From Pseudomonas sp. BCA17 (GTDB lineage: Bacteria > Pseudomonadota > Gammaproteobacteria > Pseudomonadales > Pseudomonadaceae): a stretch of DNA of 64,000 nucleotides. Positions 1-10,634 of the stretch are shown here, in pieces. A program made the translations under genes and the position numbers. The notes under the pieces were generated by a model. The model searched no databases. It was given only the letters and a program-made list of their open reading frames with translations, and was not told the origin of the DNA. The DNA lies in assembly GCF_004519405.1 (NCBI RefSeq), contig NZ_SGWI01000002.1, forward strand, positions 62,001 to 126,000. The letters run 5' to 3'. How positions within the stretch are numbered: the stretch's first letter is position 1; every line of letters begins with the position of its first letter.

Positions 1-225
1 TACAGCAATGAAGTGATCCTGATGTTGCACTCGACCACGGTGGCCTTCACCGCCACGGTGCCCGATATTCTCAAAGTGGCCCGGGATGCCAACTCGGCCA
101 CCTACATGACCTTTCAATCGTTTGGTATCGCTGCGCTGATCTACTTGACGGTGACGTTTGCCCTGGTGGGCCTGTTTCGTCTCGCGGAGCGCCGTTGGCT
201 GGCCTTCCTGGGGCCAAGCCATTAA
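1..225 (+). CDS. Amino-acid ABC transporter permease, C-terminal fragment (AotM/HisM-like)
   Basis: The gene is cut by the left edge of the window; the reading frame is open from base 1 and stops at 223-225, leaving 74 residues. The visible part holds the end of a transmembrane domain of the HisM/ArtM permease type: the stretch around VLMLHSTTVAF, then VARDANSATY, one hydrophobic segment (roughly residues 44-62) and a short basic tail. This family forms the membrane channel of polar and basic amino-acid importers. It lies 23 bp before an AotO-like gene and an AotP/HisP-like ATPase, the arrangement of the Pseudomonas arginine/ornithine transporter operon aotJQMOP. The substrate cannot be told from this fragment. 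Confidence 0.85.
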   Translation, partial: YSNEVILMLHSTTVAFTATVPDILKVARDANSATYMTFQSFGIAALIYLTVTFALVGLFRLAERRWLAFLGPSH

Positions 226-248
226 GCCGTTTTCATGTAGGAGCAGTC

Positions 249-1367
249 ATGCGACATCAGGTACATGATCTGATCGCACCGGTGCCAGGCACGGCGCGAC
301 AGATTCACAGCTTTCACTTCGGCCCGGATCAGGCTGAAGGCAAGATCTACATCCAGTCATCGCTGCATGCCGATGAACTGCCGGGCATGCTGGTGGCCTG
401 GCACCTGAAAGCGCGCCTGGCACAGTTGGAGGCGGCCGGCCGCCTGCGCAGCGAGATCGTGCTGGTGCCCATTGCCAACCCGGCAGGCCTGGAACAAGTG
501 TTGATGGACACTCCGCTGGGCCGCTACGAACTGGAAAGCGGGCAGAACTTCAATCGCCGGTTTGTCGACCTCAGTGAAGAGGTGGGTGACCGGGTCGAGG
601 ATCTGCTCGGGGACGAGGCGCAGCACAACGTCGACCTGATCCGCACCGCGCTGTTCAACGCGCTCGCCGCGCAGACGGCCGACACACAGCTGCACTCCCA
701 ACGCCTGGTGCTGCAACGCCTGGCCTGCGATGCCGACATGGTGCTCGACCTGCATTGCGACTTCGAGGCCGTGGCGCACCTGTACACCACACCCGAAGCG
801 TGGCCGCAGGTGGAGCCGTTGGCGCGCTATCTCGGCTCGGAAGCCAACCTGCTCGCCACCGATTCCGGCGGGCAATCCTTCGATGAATGTTTCACCCTGG
901 TGTGGTGGCAGTTGCAGCAACGTTTTAGCGAGCGCTTTCCAATTCCCATGGGCAGCTTCTCGGTGACCGTCGAGCTGCGTGGGCAGGGCGACGTCAACCA
1001 CGGCCTGGCGGCCCTCGACTGCCAGGCAATGATTGATTATTTGATTCACTTCGGTGCGATTGAAGGCGACATCGCGCCATTGCCCGAGCTGCCTTACCCG
1101 GCCACCCCGCTGGCGGGCGTGGAGCCTGTGGCCACTCCAGTCGGCGGCTTGCTGGTGTTCACCGCCCTGCCCGGTGAGTACCTGGAAGCCGGGCAGCTGA
1201 TCGCCGAAATCATCGACCCCATTACTGACCGCGTAACACCCGTGCATTGTAAAAGCGCCGGCCTGCTTTACGCCCGTTCGCTACGGCGCATGGCCACTGC
1301 CGGGATGGTAATCAGCCATGTCGCTGGCACAGAGGCCTACCGCAGTGGCTACCTACTTTCGCCTTGA
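249..1367 (+). CDS. Succinylglutamate desuccinylase/aspartoacylase family protein (AotO-like)
   Basis: The 372-residue protein belongs to the zinc-dependent M14-type AstE/aspartoacylase family. Visible motifs are HADELPG near residue 35 (the H-x-x-E type metal site) and DLHCD near residue 163 (the third zinc ligand). The start at 249 is chosen because AGGAG lies about 6 bp upstream; an earlier in-frame ATG at 195 would overlap the permease gene. In P. aeruginosa a protein of this family (AotO) is encoded inside the arginine/ornithine transport operon, where its reaction is not settled. The downstream ATPase gene starts 13 bp after the stop. The family assignment is firm; the substrate is unknown. 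Confidence 0.85.
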   Translation: MRHQVHDLIAPVPGTARQIHSFHFGPDQAEGKIYIQSSLHADELPGMLVAWHLKARLAQLEAAGRLRSEIVLVPIANPAGLEQVLMDTPLGRYELESGQNFNRRFVDLSEEVGDRVEDLLGDEAQHNVDLIRTALFNALAAQTADTQLHSQRLVLQRLACDADMVLDLHCDFEAVAHLYTTPEAWPQVEPLARYLGSEANLLATDSGGQSFDECFTLVWWQLQQRFSERFPIPMGSFSVTVELRGQGDVNHGLAALDCQAMIDYLIHFGAIEGDIAPLPELPYPATPLAGVEPVATPVGGLLVFTALPGEYLEAGQLIAEIIDPITDRVTPVHCKSAGLLYARSLRRMATAGMVISHVAGTEAYRSGYLLSP

Positions 1368-1380
1368 GGATGCACGCTCC

Positions 1381-2145
1381 ATGTACAAATTGACTGTTGA
1401 AGGCCTGCATAAAAGCTATGGCGACAATGAAGTGCTCAAAGGTGTTTCGCTCAAGGCCAGGACCGGCGACGTGATCAGCCTGATCGGCGCCAGCGGCTCT
1501 GGCAAGAGCACCTTTTTACGCTGCATCAATTTCCTTGAAACACCCAATGACGGGGCCATGACCCTGGACGGTCAACAGATCCGTATGGTCAGCGACCGCC
1601 ACGGCATGCGCGTGGCCGACGACGCCGAACTGCAGCGCTTGCGCACGCGTTTGGCGATGGTGTTCCAACACTTCAACCTGTGGAGCCACATGAGCGTGCT
1701 GGAAAACATCACCATGGCCCCGCGCCGGGTGTTGGGCTGCAGCAAGAAGGACGCCGAAGACCGCGCCCGTCGCTACCTGGATAAAGTGGGGTTGCCGGCA
1801 CGTGTGGCCGATCAGTACCCGGCGTTCCTGTCCGGCGGCCAACAGCAACGGGTGGCCATTGCTCGTGCCCTGGCCATGGAGCCCGAGGTGATGTTGTTCG
1901 ACGAACCCACCTCGGCCCTCGACCCGGAGCTGGTCGGCGAGGTGTTGAAGGTGATTCAGGGCTTGGCCGAAGAAGGCCGCACCATGATCATGGTGACCCA
2001 TGAGATGAGCTTTGCGCGCAAAGTGTCGAGCCAAGTGCTGTTCCTGCACAAGGGCCTGGTGGAAGAGCAAGGCGCGCCCGAAGACGTGTTGGGCAACCCG
2101 AAGAGCGAGCGCTTGCAGCAGTTCTTGAGTGGCAATTTGAAGTAA
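1381..2145 (+). CDS. ABC transporter ATP-binding protein for basic amino acids (AotP/HisP family)
   Basis: The 254-residue ATPase energises the importer whose permease ends at 225. It shows Walker [10 protein letters not shown] (about residues 39-47), a Q-loop in VFQHFNLW, the ABC signature LSGGQQQR, Walker [13 protein letters not shown] and the switch histidine in MVTHEM. The extra loop [24 protein letters not shown] is typical of the HisP/AotP subgroup. The start at 1381 is preceded by TTGAGGA, which overlaps the stop of the previous gene, pointing to one operon. In P. aeruginosa argR follows aotP; here a helicase gene follows instead, so this could be a paralogue (histidine or general basic amino acids) rather than true AotP. 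Confidence 0.9.
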   Translation: MYKLTVEGLHKSYGDNEVLKGVSLKARTGDVISLIGASGSGKSTFLRCINFLETPNDGAMTLDGQQIRMVSDRHGMRVADDAELQRLRTRLAMVFQHFNLWSHMSVLENITMAPRRVLGCSKKDAEDRARRYLDKVGLPARVADQYPAFLSGGQQQRVAIARALAMEPEVMLFDEPTSALDPELVGEVLKVIQGLAEEGRTMIMVTHEMSFARKVSSQVLFLHKGLVEEQGAPEDVLGNPKSERLQQFLSGNLK

Positions 2146-2158
2146 ACCTTTGCAGCAC

Positions 2159-2187
2159 CTGGAGGGTCTTTGACTTAGAGCCTCCAG
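2159..2187 (+). terminator. Hairpin between the transporter operon and the helicase gene
   Basis: Seven-base arms CTGGAGG (2159-2165) and CCTCCAG (2181-2187) face each other across a 15-base loop, 13 bp after the ATPase stop. There is no T-tract, so it may be a weak terminator or an mRNA-end stabiliser. Confidence 0.4.
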
Positions 2188-2200
2188 AGCACCTGCCCCC

Positions 2201-4681
2201 ATGGCAAAACCCCTCGACTTCGCCAAGACATGGTTTGCCGCCAAGGGCTGGAAGCCGTTTACCTTCCAGAAAGACGTATGGGCTGCCGTCAAGGCGGGCC
2301 AATCGGGGTTGCTGCACGCCAGCACCGGCGCCGGTAAAACCTACGCGTTGTGGTTCGCCGCGCTCAATCGCTTCGCGATGGTGCGCCCGCCCGCCACTGG
2401 CAAACGCAAAGTGCCCGCGCAGCCGCTGACCGTACTCTGGATCACGCCGATGCGCGCCCTGGCCGCCGATACGGCGCGCGCCCTGGAAGCGCCGCTGGAA
2501 ACCTTGCAGATTCCCTGGAGTGTCGGCCTGCGCACCGGCGATACCAGCAGCAGCGAGCGTGCACGCCAGACCCGACGCCAGCCCACGTCGCTGGTCACCA
2601 CCCCAGAAAGCCTGACCCTCATGTTAGCCCGCGCCGACAGCGAAACGAGCCTGGCGCATGTGCGCATGGTGGTGGTGGACGAATGGCATGAACTGATCGG
2701 CAACAAGCGCGGCGTGCAGCTGCAACTGGCGCTGGCGCGGTTGCGCCGTTGGCATCCGGAATTAATGGTGTGGGGGATCTCGGCGACTTTGGGTAATCAG
2801 GCACACGCGCTTGAGGTGTTGGTCCCACAAGGCAACGGGATCAATGTGCAGGGGCAGACGGCTAAGCAACTGAAGGTCGACACCCTCTTGCCTCCCATTG
2901 CCGAACGCTTTCCCTGGGCCGGGCATATCGGCCTGAAAATGCTTCCGCAAGTGGTCGCCGAGGTCGACACCAGCAGCAGTTGCCTGGTGTTTACCAACAC
3001 GCGGGCGCAGTCGGAGATCTGGTATCAGGCGTTGCTTGAGGCCCGCCCGGACTGGGCCGGTGTGATTGCCCTGCACCACGGCTCGCTGTCCCGGGAAACC
3101 CGTGACTGGGTAGAGCGAGCCTTGAAGGACGGCCAGCTCAAAGCAGTGGTGTGCACCTCCAGCCTGGATCTGGGCGTGGACTTTTTGCCGGTGGAACGCG
3201 TGCTGCAAATCGGCTCGGCCAAAGGCGTGGCGCGCCTGATGCAGCGAGCCGGGCGCTCCGGCCATGCGCCGGGAAGGCCATCGCGGGTAACGCTGGTGCC
3301 CACCCACAGCCTCGAGCTGGTGGAAGCCGCCGCCGCGCAGGATGCGATTGCAAAACGCCGTATCGAAGCGCGCCAATCGCCTGAAAAGCCTTTGGATGTG
3401 CTGGTGCAGCACCTGGTGAGCATGGCCCTGGGCGGAGGCTTTACGCCGCACGCCTTGTTGGCGGAAGTACGCGGCGCCTGGGCTTACCGCAACCTGACCG
3501 ACGCTGACTGGGCCTGGGCCTTGGGCTTTGTGCGCCATGGCGGGCTGTCGCTGACGGCATATCCGGATTACCGCCGGGTGGAGCCGGATGAGCACGGCAT
3601 CTGGCGCGTTCCGGACGCGCGCCTGGCGCGTCGGCATCGTATGAGCGTGGGGACCATCGTCAGTGACGCCAGCATCCAGTTGAAGTTCTGGAGCAAGGGC
3701 GGCGGCGGCAAGAACCTGGGCAGCGTTGAAGAGGGCTTTATTGCACGGCTCAAACCGGGGGATGGCTTCCTGTTTGCCGGGCGGCTTCTGGAGTTGGTGC
3801 GTGTGGAAAACATGACCGCCTATGTCAAACGCAGCACGGCCAAAAAAGCCGCGGTACCGCGCTGGAATGGTGGGCGCATGCCGCTTTCCAATGAGCTCGC
3901 CCAAGCCGTGATCGAGCGCTTCGATGCGGCGGCGCACGGGCATTTCGACGGGCCGGAAATGCAAGCGGTACAACCCTTGCTGCAAACACAGCTGCGCTGG
4001 TCGGGCCTGCCGACACGCAATCACCTGCTGGCAGAGGCGCTGAAGTCACGCGAGGGCTGGCACCTATTTCTCTATCCCTTTGCCGGGCGCCAAGTGCATT
4101 TGGGCTTGGCGAGCCTGTTGGCGTGGCGGGTCAGCCGGCAACAGCCGGTGACGTTCTCGATTGCGGTCAATGATTATGGGCTGGAACTGTTGAGTGCAAC
4201 GCCGCTGGATTGGCCAGCCTTGCTCACCCCGGCCTTGCTGAGCCCGCAAAACCTGTTGACGGACGTGGCGGCCAGCCTGAATGCAGGGGAACTGGCCCTG
4301 CGCCGCTTTCGCGAGATCGCGCGCATCGCCGGGCTGGTATTTGCCGGCTATCCCGGTGCGCCAAAAAGCACGCGACAGGTGCAGGCTTCCAGCGGTTTGT
4401 TCTTCGAAGTGTTCAAGCAATATGACCCGCAGAACCTGCTGCTGACCCAGGCGGGGGAAGAAGTCCTGCGTGATGAGTTGGATATTCGTCGACTGGAAGA
4501 AACGTTGCTGCATCTGTCCGAGTTGGAACTGGACATGTACCGGATCGAACGGCCAACGCCCCTGGCCTTTCCCCTGTTGGTTGAGCGCATGCGCGAAAGC
4601 ATGAGCTCGGAGAAGCTATCGGAGCGTATTGCGCGGATGGTCAAGGATCTGGAAAGGGTCGCAGATAACGGGAAGCGCTGA
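2201..4681 (+). CDS. lhr: Ligase-associated DNA damage response DEXH-box helicase (Lhr-core type)
   Basis: The 826-residue superfamily 2 helicase carries motif I STGAGKT (41-47), motif II DEWH (160-163), motif III SATLGN (about 194), motif [12 protein letters not shown] and motif [10 protein letters not shown] (about 350), followed by the long C-terminal half typical of Lhr-core proteins. These enzymes translocate on single-stranded DNA 3' to 5' and unwind duplexes. In many bacteria they are encoded with an ATP-dependent DNA ligase, an Exo/MBL-fold nuclease and the PdeM phosphoesterase. Here only PdeM accompanies it, its ATG overlapping this gene's stop by one base (TGATG at 4679-4683). The start at 2201 gives the usual N-terminus; the upstream Shine-Dalgarno is weak. 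Confidence 0.9.
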   Translation: MAKPLDFAKTWFAAKGWKPFTFQKDVWAAVKAGQSGLLHASTGAGKTYALWFAALNRFAMVRPPATGKRKVPAQPLTVLWITPMRALAADTARALEAPLETLQIPWSVGLRTGDTSSSERARQTRRQPTSLVTTPESLTLMLARADSETSLAHVRMVVVDEWHELIGNKRGVQLQLALARLRRWHPELMVWGISATLGNQAHALEVLVPQGNGINVQGQTAKQLKVDTLLPPIAERFPWAGHIGLKMLPQVVAEVDTSSSCLVFTNTRAQSEIWYQALLEARPDWAGVIALHHGSLSRETRDWVERALKDGQLKAVVCTSSLDLGVDFLPVERVLQIGSAKGVARLMQRAGRSGHAPGRPSRVTLVPTHSLELVEAAAAQDAIAKRRIEARQSPEKPLDVLVQHLVSMALGGGFTPHALLAEVRGAWAYRNLTDADWAWALGFVRHGGLSLTAYPDYRRVEPDEHGIWRVPDARLARRHRMSVGTIVSDASIQLKFWSKGGGGKNLGSVEEGFIARLKPGDGFLFAGRLLELVRVENMTAYVKRSTAKKAAVPRWNGGRMPLSNELAQAVIERFDAAAHGHFDGPEMQAVQPLLQTQLRWSGLPTRNHLLAEALKSREGWHLFLYPFAGRQVHLGLASLLAWRVSRQQPVTFSIAVNDYGLELLSATPLDWPALLTPALLSPQNLLTDVAASLNAGELALRRFREIARIAGLVFAGYPGAPKSTRQVQASSGLFFEVFKQYDPQNLLLTQAGEEVLRDELDIRRLEETLLHLSELELDMYRIERPTPLAFPLLVERMRESMSSEKLSERIARMVKDLERVADNGKR

Positions 4682-5331
4682 TGGTTTGCTCGATAACGCT
4701 TGAGAAAGAAGAATTGTGGCTGTTGGCTGACAAAGCGATTTACTGGCCCGCACGCCGGTGCCTGTTGATTGCCGATGCGCATTTTGGCAAGGCGTCGGCT
4801 TATCGCAGCCTCGGCCAGCCGGTGCCGCAAGGGACAACCCGAGAGAACCTGACAAAACTGGAGCACTTGCTGGCAACCTTTGCCTGTGAGCAGGTGATCT
4901 TTCTAGGCGACTTCCTCCATGGACCAGGCTCACACGCCAGCGGCACACTGGGTGCGCTCAGAGCCTGGCGTGAGCGCCATCCCCACCTGTCCATGACGTT
5001 GATTCGCGGTAATCACGATAAACGCGCGGGTGACCCACCTGCCGACCTGCGGATCGAAGTGGTCGCGGAACCCCTGCTGATGGGCCCGTTTGCCCTGCAG
5101 CACGAACCCGACGCCCACGCCAGCCACCATGTATTGGCGGGGCATGTGCACCCGGTGTATCGCTTGCGGGGGAAAGGCCGACAAAGCTTGCGCCTGGCGT
5201 GTTTCAGGATCGGCAGGCGAATCAGCCTGCTGCCGGCGTTTGGCGCATTTACCGGCGGGTATTCAGTGACGTCGAGCGACGATGAGCAGGTTTTCGTAAT
5301 AGCCGATCAGAACGTATGGCCAGTTCGTTGA
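4681..5331 (+). CDS. pdeM: Ligase-associated DNA damage response endonuclease PdeM
   Basis: The 216-residue calcineurin-type metallophosphoesterase has the metal-binding motifs in order: DAHFGK (32-37), FLGDFLHG (about 77-84), RGNHDK (about 109-114) and GHVHP (about 155-159), the last three being the GD, GNHD and GHxH signatures. The family acts as a metal-dependent nuclease or phosphodiesterase in the Lhr-associated DNA repair cluster. Translation is probably coupled to the helicase through the one-base stop/start overlap. The ligase and nuclease partners normally adjacent in Pseudomonas are not present on either side. Confidence 0.88.
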   Translation: MVCSITLEKEELWLLADKAIYWPARRCLLIADAHFGKASAYRSLGQPVPQGTTRENLTKLEHLLATFACEQVIFLGDFLHGPGSHASGTLGALRAWRERHPHLSMTLIRGNHDKRAGDPPADLRIEVVAEPLLMGPFALQHEPDAHASHHVLAGHVHPVYRLRGKGRQSLRLACFRIGRRISLLPAFGAFTGGYSVTSSDDEQVFVIADQNVWPVR

Positions 5332-5347
5332 GAGCTGGCCACAAGGC

Positions 5348-5554
5348 TCAGGCCACCGGTACGGGTGGAGGCTCATCGTGAGGTGGAACTCCAGCAGGCT
5401 CGTTAGGCTCATCAGGCTGCGGAGAGTCTGGATCAGGTTGGCCAGGGATACCGCCCGCATAAGCAGGGTCGGCCATCAGGGACCAGGCTAGAACGCCAAT
5501 CTGGTTGGGCTCAAGCCGGGCGAGTTCGGCGCTGATTCGCGGGTCGATCTTCAT
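5348..5554 (-). CDS. Small acidic, proline-rich hypothetical protein (68 aa)
   Basis: I do not recognise a domain. The start at 5554 has a strong Shine-Dalgarno (GAGGAG about 6 bp upstream). The first half is an ordinary helical-looking stretch (MKIDPRISAELARLEPNQIG); the second half is disordered and rich in Pro, Asp and Glu (repeated PDP, PDEPNEPAG, PPHDEPPPVP). There is no signal peptide or membrane segment. It is convergent with pdeM, 16 bp from its stop, and occupies the spot between pdeM and dcd where the ligase and exonuclease genes would be expected. The good ribosome site and biased composition make it likely to be a real gene. Confidence 0.6.
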   Translation of the reverse strand: MKIDPRISAELARLEPNQIGVLAWSLMADPAYAGGIPGQPDPDSPQPDEPNEPAGVPPHDEPPPVPVA

Positions 5555-5661
5555 AAAGCACTCCTCAAGCATGGCCCGACGTGTTTCACACACGCCGAGG
5601 CTGTACACCTAATAGAGTCGATTCCCGCAGACTAATTCCCTTTACGTGTAAGACCTTTCGA

Positions 5662-6228
5662 TCAAGCGCGTGGGAGAGTAACGCCGCGCTGGCCCTGGTA
5701 CTTGCCTCCACGGTCCTTGTAAGACACTTCGCAGGCCTCGTCGGACTGCAGGAACAGCATCTGCGCCACGCCTTCGTTGGCGTAGATCTTCGCCGGCAAG
5801 GTGGTAGTGTTGGAGAACTCCAGGGTGACGTGCCCTTCCCACTCAGGCTCAAGCGGCGTCACGTTGACGATGATGCCGCAGCGGGCGTAGGTGCTTTTGC
5901 CCAGGCAGATGGTCAATACGTCGCGTGGGATGCGGAAGAACTCCACGGTGCGCGCCAGGGCGAAGGAGTTGGGCGGGATGATGCAGACGTCGCTCTTGAT
6001 GTCGACGAAGCTTTTTTCATCGAAGTTTTTCGGATCGACGGTGGCCGAATTGATGTTGGTGAACACCTTGAATTCATCGGCGCAACGCACGTCGTAGCCA
6101 TAGCTGGAAACCCCGTACGAGATCAGGCGTTCGGCGCCTTCGCCACGCATCTGGCGCTCTACGAAGGGCTCGATCATGCCGTGCTCTTGCGCCATGCGGC
6201 GAATCCACTTGTCCGATTTGATGCTCAT
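5662..6228 (-). CDS. dcd: dCTP deaminase
   Basis: The 188-residue enzyme deaminates dCTP to dUTP, the main bacterial source of dUMP for thymidylate synthesis. It has the full family length and the conserved active-site block [10 protein letters not shown] followed by [20 protein letters not shown], with the catalytic Glu in the latter and the C-terminal GKYQGQ nucleotide-lid motif. It stands alone on the minus strand, divergent from the cold-shock gene. In other Pseudomonas it also neighbours a cold-shock gene and the helicase cluster. Confidence 0.97.
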   Translation of the reverse strand: MSIKSDKWIRRMAQEHGMIEPFVERQMRGEGAERLISYGVSSYGYDVRCADEFKVFTNINSATVDPKNFDEKSFVDIKSDVCIIPPNSFALARTVEFFRIPRDVLTICLGKSTYARCGIIVNVTPLEPEWEGHVTLEFSNTTTLPAKIYANEGVAQMLFLQSDEACEVSYKDRGGKYQGQRGVTLPRA

Positions 6229-6629
6229 GGCGGGTGTCCTGAATAGCGAGGTGGAAAAATTCTGTTGGGCATCTTACCGGGGCCGGCCTAAGGGTTCAAA
6301 GGGCGTGGGGCTTTTCTTGCTGATGCCCTTCCTTACGTGCTGGCCTGTATAAAGCCAATGCCAGCCGGACTGGGGCCTGAGTAGGCGCCGCAGGTGACCG
6401 TAAATACCACCGCCAGTCACGAAAATAGAGAAACCTAAGGAAATATCATTGGCACGTTCCAGAAAAAGGGTTAAGGTGACGTCACTGTGTTGCTTGTGTC
6501 ACTGAGAATCTCTACACGATATGTTGAATTTCGATCCAACCATCTCCAAGAATTTTTCCTGCTCTTTGCACTCAGTCTCGGCCAGGGCATTTCCTGAGTC
6601 GCAGTTAACTTTGTCCAAGGAGATACACC
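6229..6629 (+). promoter_or_regulatory. Divergent promoter region and long 5' leader of the cold-shock gene
   Basis: This 401-bp gap has no convincing ORF. The best sigma-70-like promoter towards the cold-shock gene is TTGCTT (6490-6495), a 17-bp spacer and TACACG (6513-6518), which would give an mRNA leader of about 105 nt. Long structured leaders are usual for cspA-family mRNAs. A good Shine-Dalgarno, AAGGAG, lies at about 6616-6621. The promoter call is tentative. Confidence 0.35.
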
Positions 6630-6839
6630 ATGTCTAATCGCCAAACTGGTACCGTTAAGTGGTTCAACGATGAAAAAGGCTTCGGCTTCATCACTCCACA
6701 ATCCGGTGACGACCTGTTCGTTCACTTCAAAGCTATCCAATCCGACGGCTTCAAAAGCCTGAAAGAAGGCCAACAGGTTTCTTTCATCGCTACCCGCGGT
6801 CAGAAAGGCATGCAAGCTGAAGAAGTTCAAGTTATCTAA
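6630..6839 (+). CDS. Cold-shock domain protein (CspA family)
   Basis: The 69-residue single OB-fold RNA chaperone has both RNA-binding motifs: [12 protein letters not shown] (RNP1, residues 10-21) and DLFVHF (RNP2, about residues 29-34). Its length and the TGTVKWFN start match CspA-type proteins, which melt secondary structure in single-stranded RNA. AAGGAG 8 bp upstream fixes the start. It is transcribed alone, with a long leader and a strong terminator directly after the stop. The exact paralogue (CapA, CspA or CspD) cannot be told. Confidence 0.95.
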   Translation: MSNRQTGTVKWFNDEKGFGFITPQSGDDLFVHFKAIQSDGFKSLKEGQQVSFIATRGQKGMQAEEVQVI

Positions 6840-6857
6840 CTTGTACTGACTTAGTCG

Positions 6858-6889
6858 AAAAAACCCCGCCCTCAAAGCGGGGTTTTTTT
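6858..6889 (+). terminator. Rho-independent terminator of the cold-shock gene
   Basis: Stem CCCCGC/GCGGGG (6864-6869 with 6877-6882), flanked by an A-run on the left and seven Ts on the right, 19 bp after the stop codon. Confidence 0.9.
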
Positions 6890-6940
6890 ATGCCTGCCAT
6901 TTGGTGCTGCCGCCGATGCAATGGCCAGGCATAAAAAATG

Positions 6941-7028
6941 CGGGAGCGGGCTTGCTCGCGAATGCGGTGGGTCAGTCTCTACGTATCTCGACTGACACTT
7001 CGCATTCGCGAGCAAGCCCGCTCCCACA
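6941..7028. repeat. REPIN: two inverted REP elements
   Basis: Two copies of the fluorescens-group REP core (GGGAGCGGGCTTGCTCGCGA and its complement) face each other around about 45 bp that hold a further imperfect palindrome (GTCAGT with ACTGAC). REPINs are non-autonomous elements moved by RAYT transposases. This one lies between the cold-shock terminator and the 3' end of rpoS. Confidence 0.9.
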
Positions 7029-7044
7029 TCAGGTGCTGCGTCGC

Positions 7045-8049
7045 TTATTGAAACAACGACTCACTCGACAAGCCATTCTTCTCAAGGATCTCACGCAAGC
7101 GCTTGAGCCCCTCCACCTGGATCTGCCGCACCCGTTCACGGGTCAGGCCGATTTCCAGGCCTACATCCTCCAGGGTACTGCTCTCGTGACCGCGCAGGCC
7201 AAAGCGGCGAATCACCACCTCGCGCTGCTTGTCCGTGAGCTCCGACAACCACTGGTCAATGCTTTGGGAAAGATCATCGTCCTGCAACAGCTCGCAAGGA
7301 TCTGTAGGACGATCATCCGTCAGGGTGTCCAGCAGGGTTTTATCCGAATCCGGACCCAGCGAGACATCGACCGAAGACACGCGCTCGTTCAGGCCGAGCA
7401 TGCGCTTGACCTCCCCTACCGGCTTTTCCAGCAGGTTGGCGATCTCTTCAGGCGAAGGTTCATGATCGAGTTTTTGTGTCAGCTCACGCGCCGCCCGCAG
7501 GTAGACGTTGAGCTCCTTGACGACATGGATCGGCAAGCGGATCGTGCGGGTCTGATTCATGATCGCCCGCTCGATGGTCTGGCGAATCCACCAGGTAGCG
7601 TAGGTAGAAAAACGGAACCCCCGCTCGGGATCGAACTTCTCCACCGCCCGGATCAAGCCCAGGTTGCCTTCCTCGATCAGGTCCAACAGGGACAAGCCAC
7701 GATTGACGTAGCGTCGGGCGATCTTCACCACCAGGCGCAGGTTGCTTTCAATCATGCGCTTACGCCCAGCCGGATCACCCTTTTGCGACAAGCGCGCAAA
7801 ATGGACTTCTTCTTCGGGAGTCAGCAGAGGGGAAAAGCCGATTTCATTGAGGTACAGCTGGGTCGCATCGAGCGCCCGCGTGTAGTCAATGTACTTGTGT
7901 TGCTTCAACGCGGTGGAGTTCTTGGATTTGGTGCGAACTGAAGGTGCAGACCCTTCATAATTCGACATCGATTCCGTATCGATGCTGGACTCCATAAGGA
8001 GAACCTCATCGTCGATGTCAAACTCCGGCGCTTCTTTACTGAGAGCCAT
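7045..8049 (-). CDS. rpoS: RNA polymerase sigma factor RpoS
   Basis: The 334-residue stationary-phase and general-stress sigma factor contains region 1.2 (residues about 54-85), region 2 with the -10 recognition helix ([15 protein letters not shown]), region 3, and region 4.2 with the -35 helix-turn-helix ([18 protein letters not shown]). The acidic N-terminus ([20 protein letters not shown]) is that of Pseudomonas RpoS. It lies directly downstream of nlpD, in which the main rpoS promoter is known to lie in pseudomonads and enterics. The fdxA and rsmZ genes usually found after rpoS in fluorescent pseudomonads are not visible here. Confidence 0.98.
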   Translation of the reverse strand: MALSKEAPEFDIDDEVLLMESSIDTESMSNYEGSAPSVRTKSKNSTALKQHKYIDYTRALDATQLYLNEIGFSPLLTPEEEVHFARLSQKGDPAGRKRMIESNLRLVVKIARRYVNRGLSLLDLIEEGNLGLIRAVEKFDPERGFRFSTYATWWIRQTIERAIMNQTRTIRLPIHVVKELNVYLRAARELTQKLDHEPSPEEIANLLEKPVGEVKRMLGLNERVSSVDVSLGPDSDKTLLDTLTDDRPTDPCELLQDDDLSQSIDQWLSELTDKQREVVIRRFGLRGHESSTLEDVGLEIGLTRERVRQIQVEGLKRLREILEKNGLSSESLFQ

Positions 8050-8155
8050 TGTTATAGTCCTTTGGTGAGTTCGACCTCAAGCTCAAGCGACGCCTTTATC
8101 CTTGGCAACGCTGGAGCCTGTTCCTTCTACGTGAGGGAACAGGCTGTGCAACACA

Positions 8156-8998
8156 TCAACGACGGGGCAGGAATTGCAGCGGATCTACAGGTTTCCCTTG
8201 GCGGCGAATCTCAAAGTGCAGTTTCACCCGGTCTGTACCAGTTGATCCCATTTCGGCAATTGTCTGTCCGACTTTGACTTGCTGCCCCTCCCGAACCAAC
8301 AGCCTGCGGTTATGACCGTAGGCACTGACGTAGGTATCGCTGTGTTTGATGATGACCAGCTCGCCGTAGCCCCGTAAACCACTCCCGGCGTACACCACTG
8401 TCCCATCAGACGCAGCTAAAACAGGCTGTCCCAAATCCCCGGCGATATCAATGCCTTTATTCAAACTACCGTTTGAAGAGAATTTTCCAATCAACACGCC
8501 GTTCGAGGGCCATCCCCAACCCGTTGGCGCAGGGCCTGGAGGTGGCAGCGGTGCGGGCGCCGGTTTGCTCGCAACCGTAGGCGCGGCGCTGCCTGCAGGC
8601 CGGGTGATGATGGTTGTCTTGCTCGAAGAAGATGGTGAAGATCCGGTGTTTGTCACAACTGTCGTAGGCGCAGAGCCCGTGCGACCATCGAAACGGATGG
8701 TTTGTCCCGGATGTATCGTATATGGCACAGGAATACTGTTACGAGCGGCGAGCGCTTTGTAGTCCCAGCCGTAACGGAAGGCGATCGAGAACAAGGTGTC
8801 GCCCTTTCGTACGACATATTGCCCGGTGGTAACCATCGGTTTTTGCGGCACTGAACTTGCGTTAGTACGGTCGACAACCCGCGCACCACTTGACGGTGAG
8901 CTTGAACAGCCCGCCAACAAGGAACTCAAGACAAGGCCAAGCACCAGTCGCTGAAAACTTGTTTTACTCATACGCTGCGCAAGACCTGTGAGACTCAC
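8156..8998 (-). CDS. nlpD: Murein hydrolase activator NlpD (LysM and LytM/M23 domains)
   Basis: The 280-residue lipoprotein has a lipobox LLAGC (Cys31), a LysM peptidoglycan-binding domain (about 60-105), a Pro/Ala/Ser-rich linker, and a C-terminal M23-like domain (about 170-280). The metal ligands are degenerate: NKGID replaces HxGxD and KLHFE replaces HLHFE. This fits a non-catalytic activator of periplasmic amidases at the septum. The GTG start at 8998 is preferred because AGGGAG lies just upstream; an ATG at 8971 would still keep a signal peptide. It precedes rpoS. Confidence 0.93.
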   Translation of the reverse strand: MSLTGLAQRMSKTSFQRLVLGLVLSSLLAGCSSSPSSGARVVDRTNASSVPQKPMVTTGQYVVRKGDTLFSIAFRYGWDYKALAARNSIPVPYTIHPGQTIRFDGRTGSAPTTVVTNTGSSPSSSSKTTIITRPAGSAAPTVASKPAPAPLPPPGPAPTGWGWPSNGVLIGKFSSNGSLNKGIDIAGDLGQPVLAASDGTVVYAGSGLRGYGELVIIKHSDTYVSAYGHNRRLLVREGQQVKVGQTIAEMGSTGTDRVKLHFEIRRQGKPVDPLQFLPRR

Positions 8999-9207
8999 CC
9001 GCCGCTCCCTTTGTGGTGGCTGAATATTAACGCCTGTATCAGGCCTGAAATATGACGCAATTATAACTGGGCACTGGATTTTTACCGGCAGACGGATAAA
9101 ACGAAAAACCCATCATGTTTAATTCCGGCTTCCGATCATGTTGACACGATAGACCCCGCCGTAAGACACATCGCCACCAACAGAATTCACTGCCAGCGAA
9201 TAAATGA

Positions 9208-10621
<1,414 letters not shown>

Positions 10622-10634
<13 letters not shown>

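Noticed and set aside
2762..4024. 420-codon minus-strand frame opposite the Lhr helicase
   Set aside because: Antisense shadow of a well-supported helicase gene.
8156..8400. NlpD as an active endopeptidase
   Set aside because: The M23 metal ligands are replaced (NKGID, KLHFE), as in NlpD amidase activators; this is normal for the family and not a lesion.
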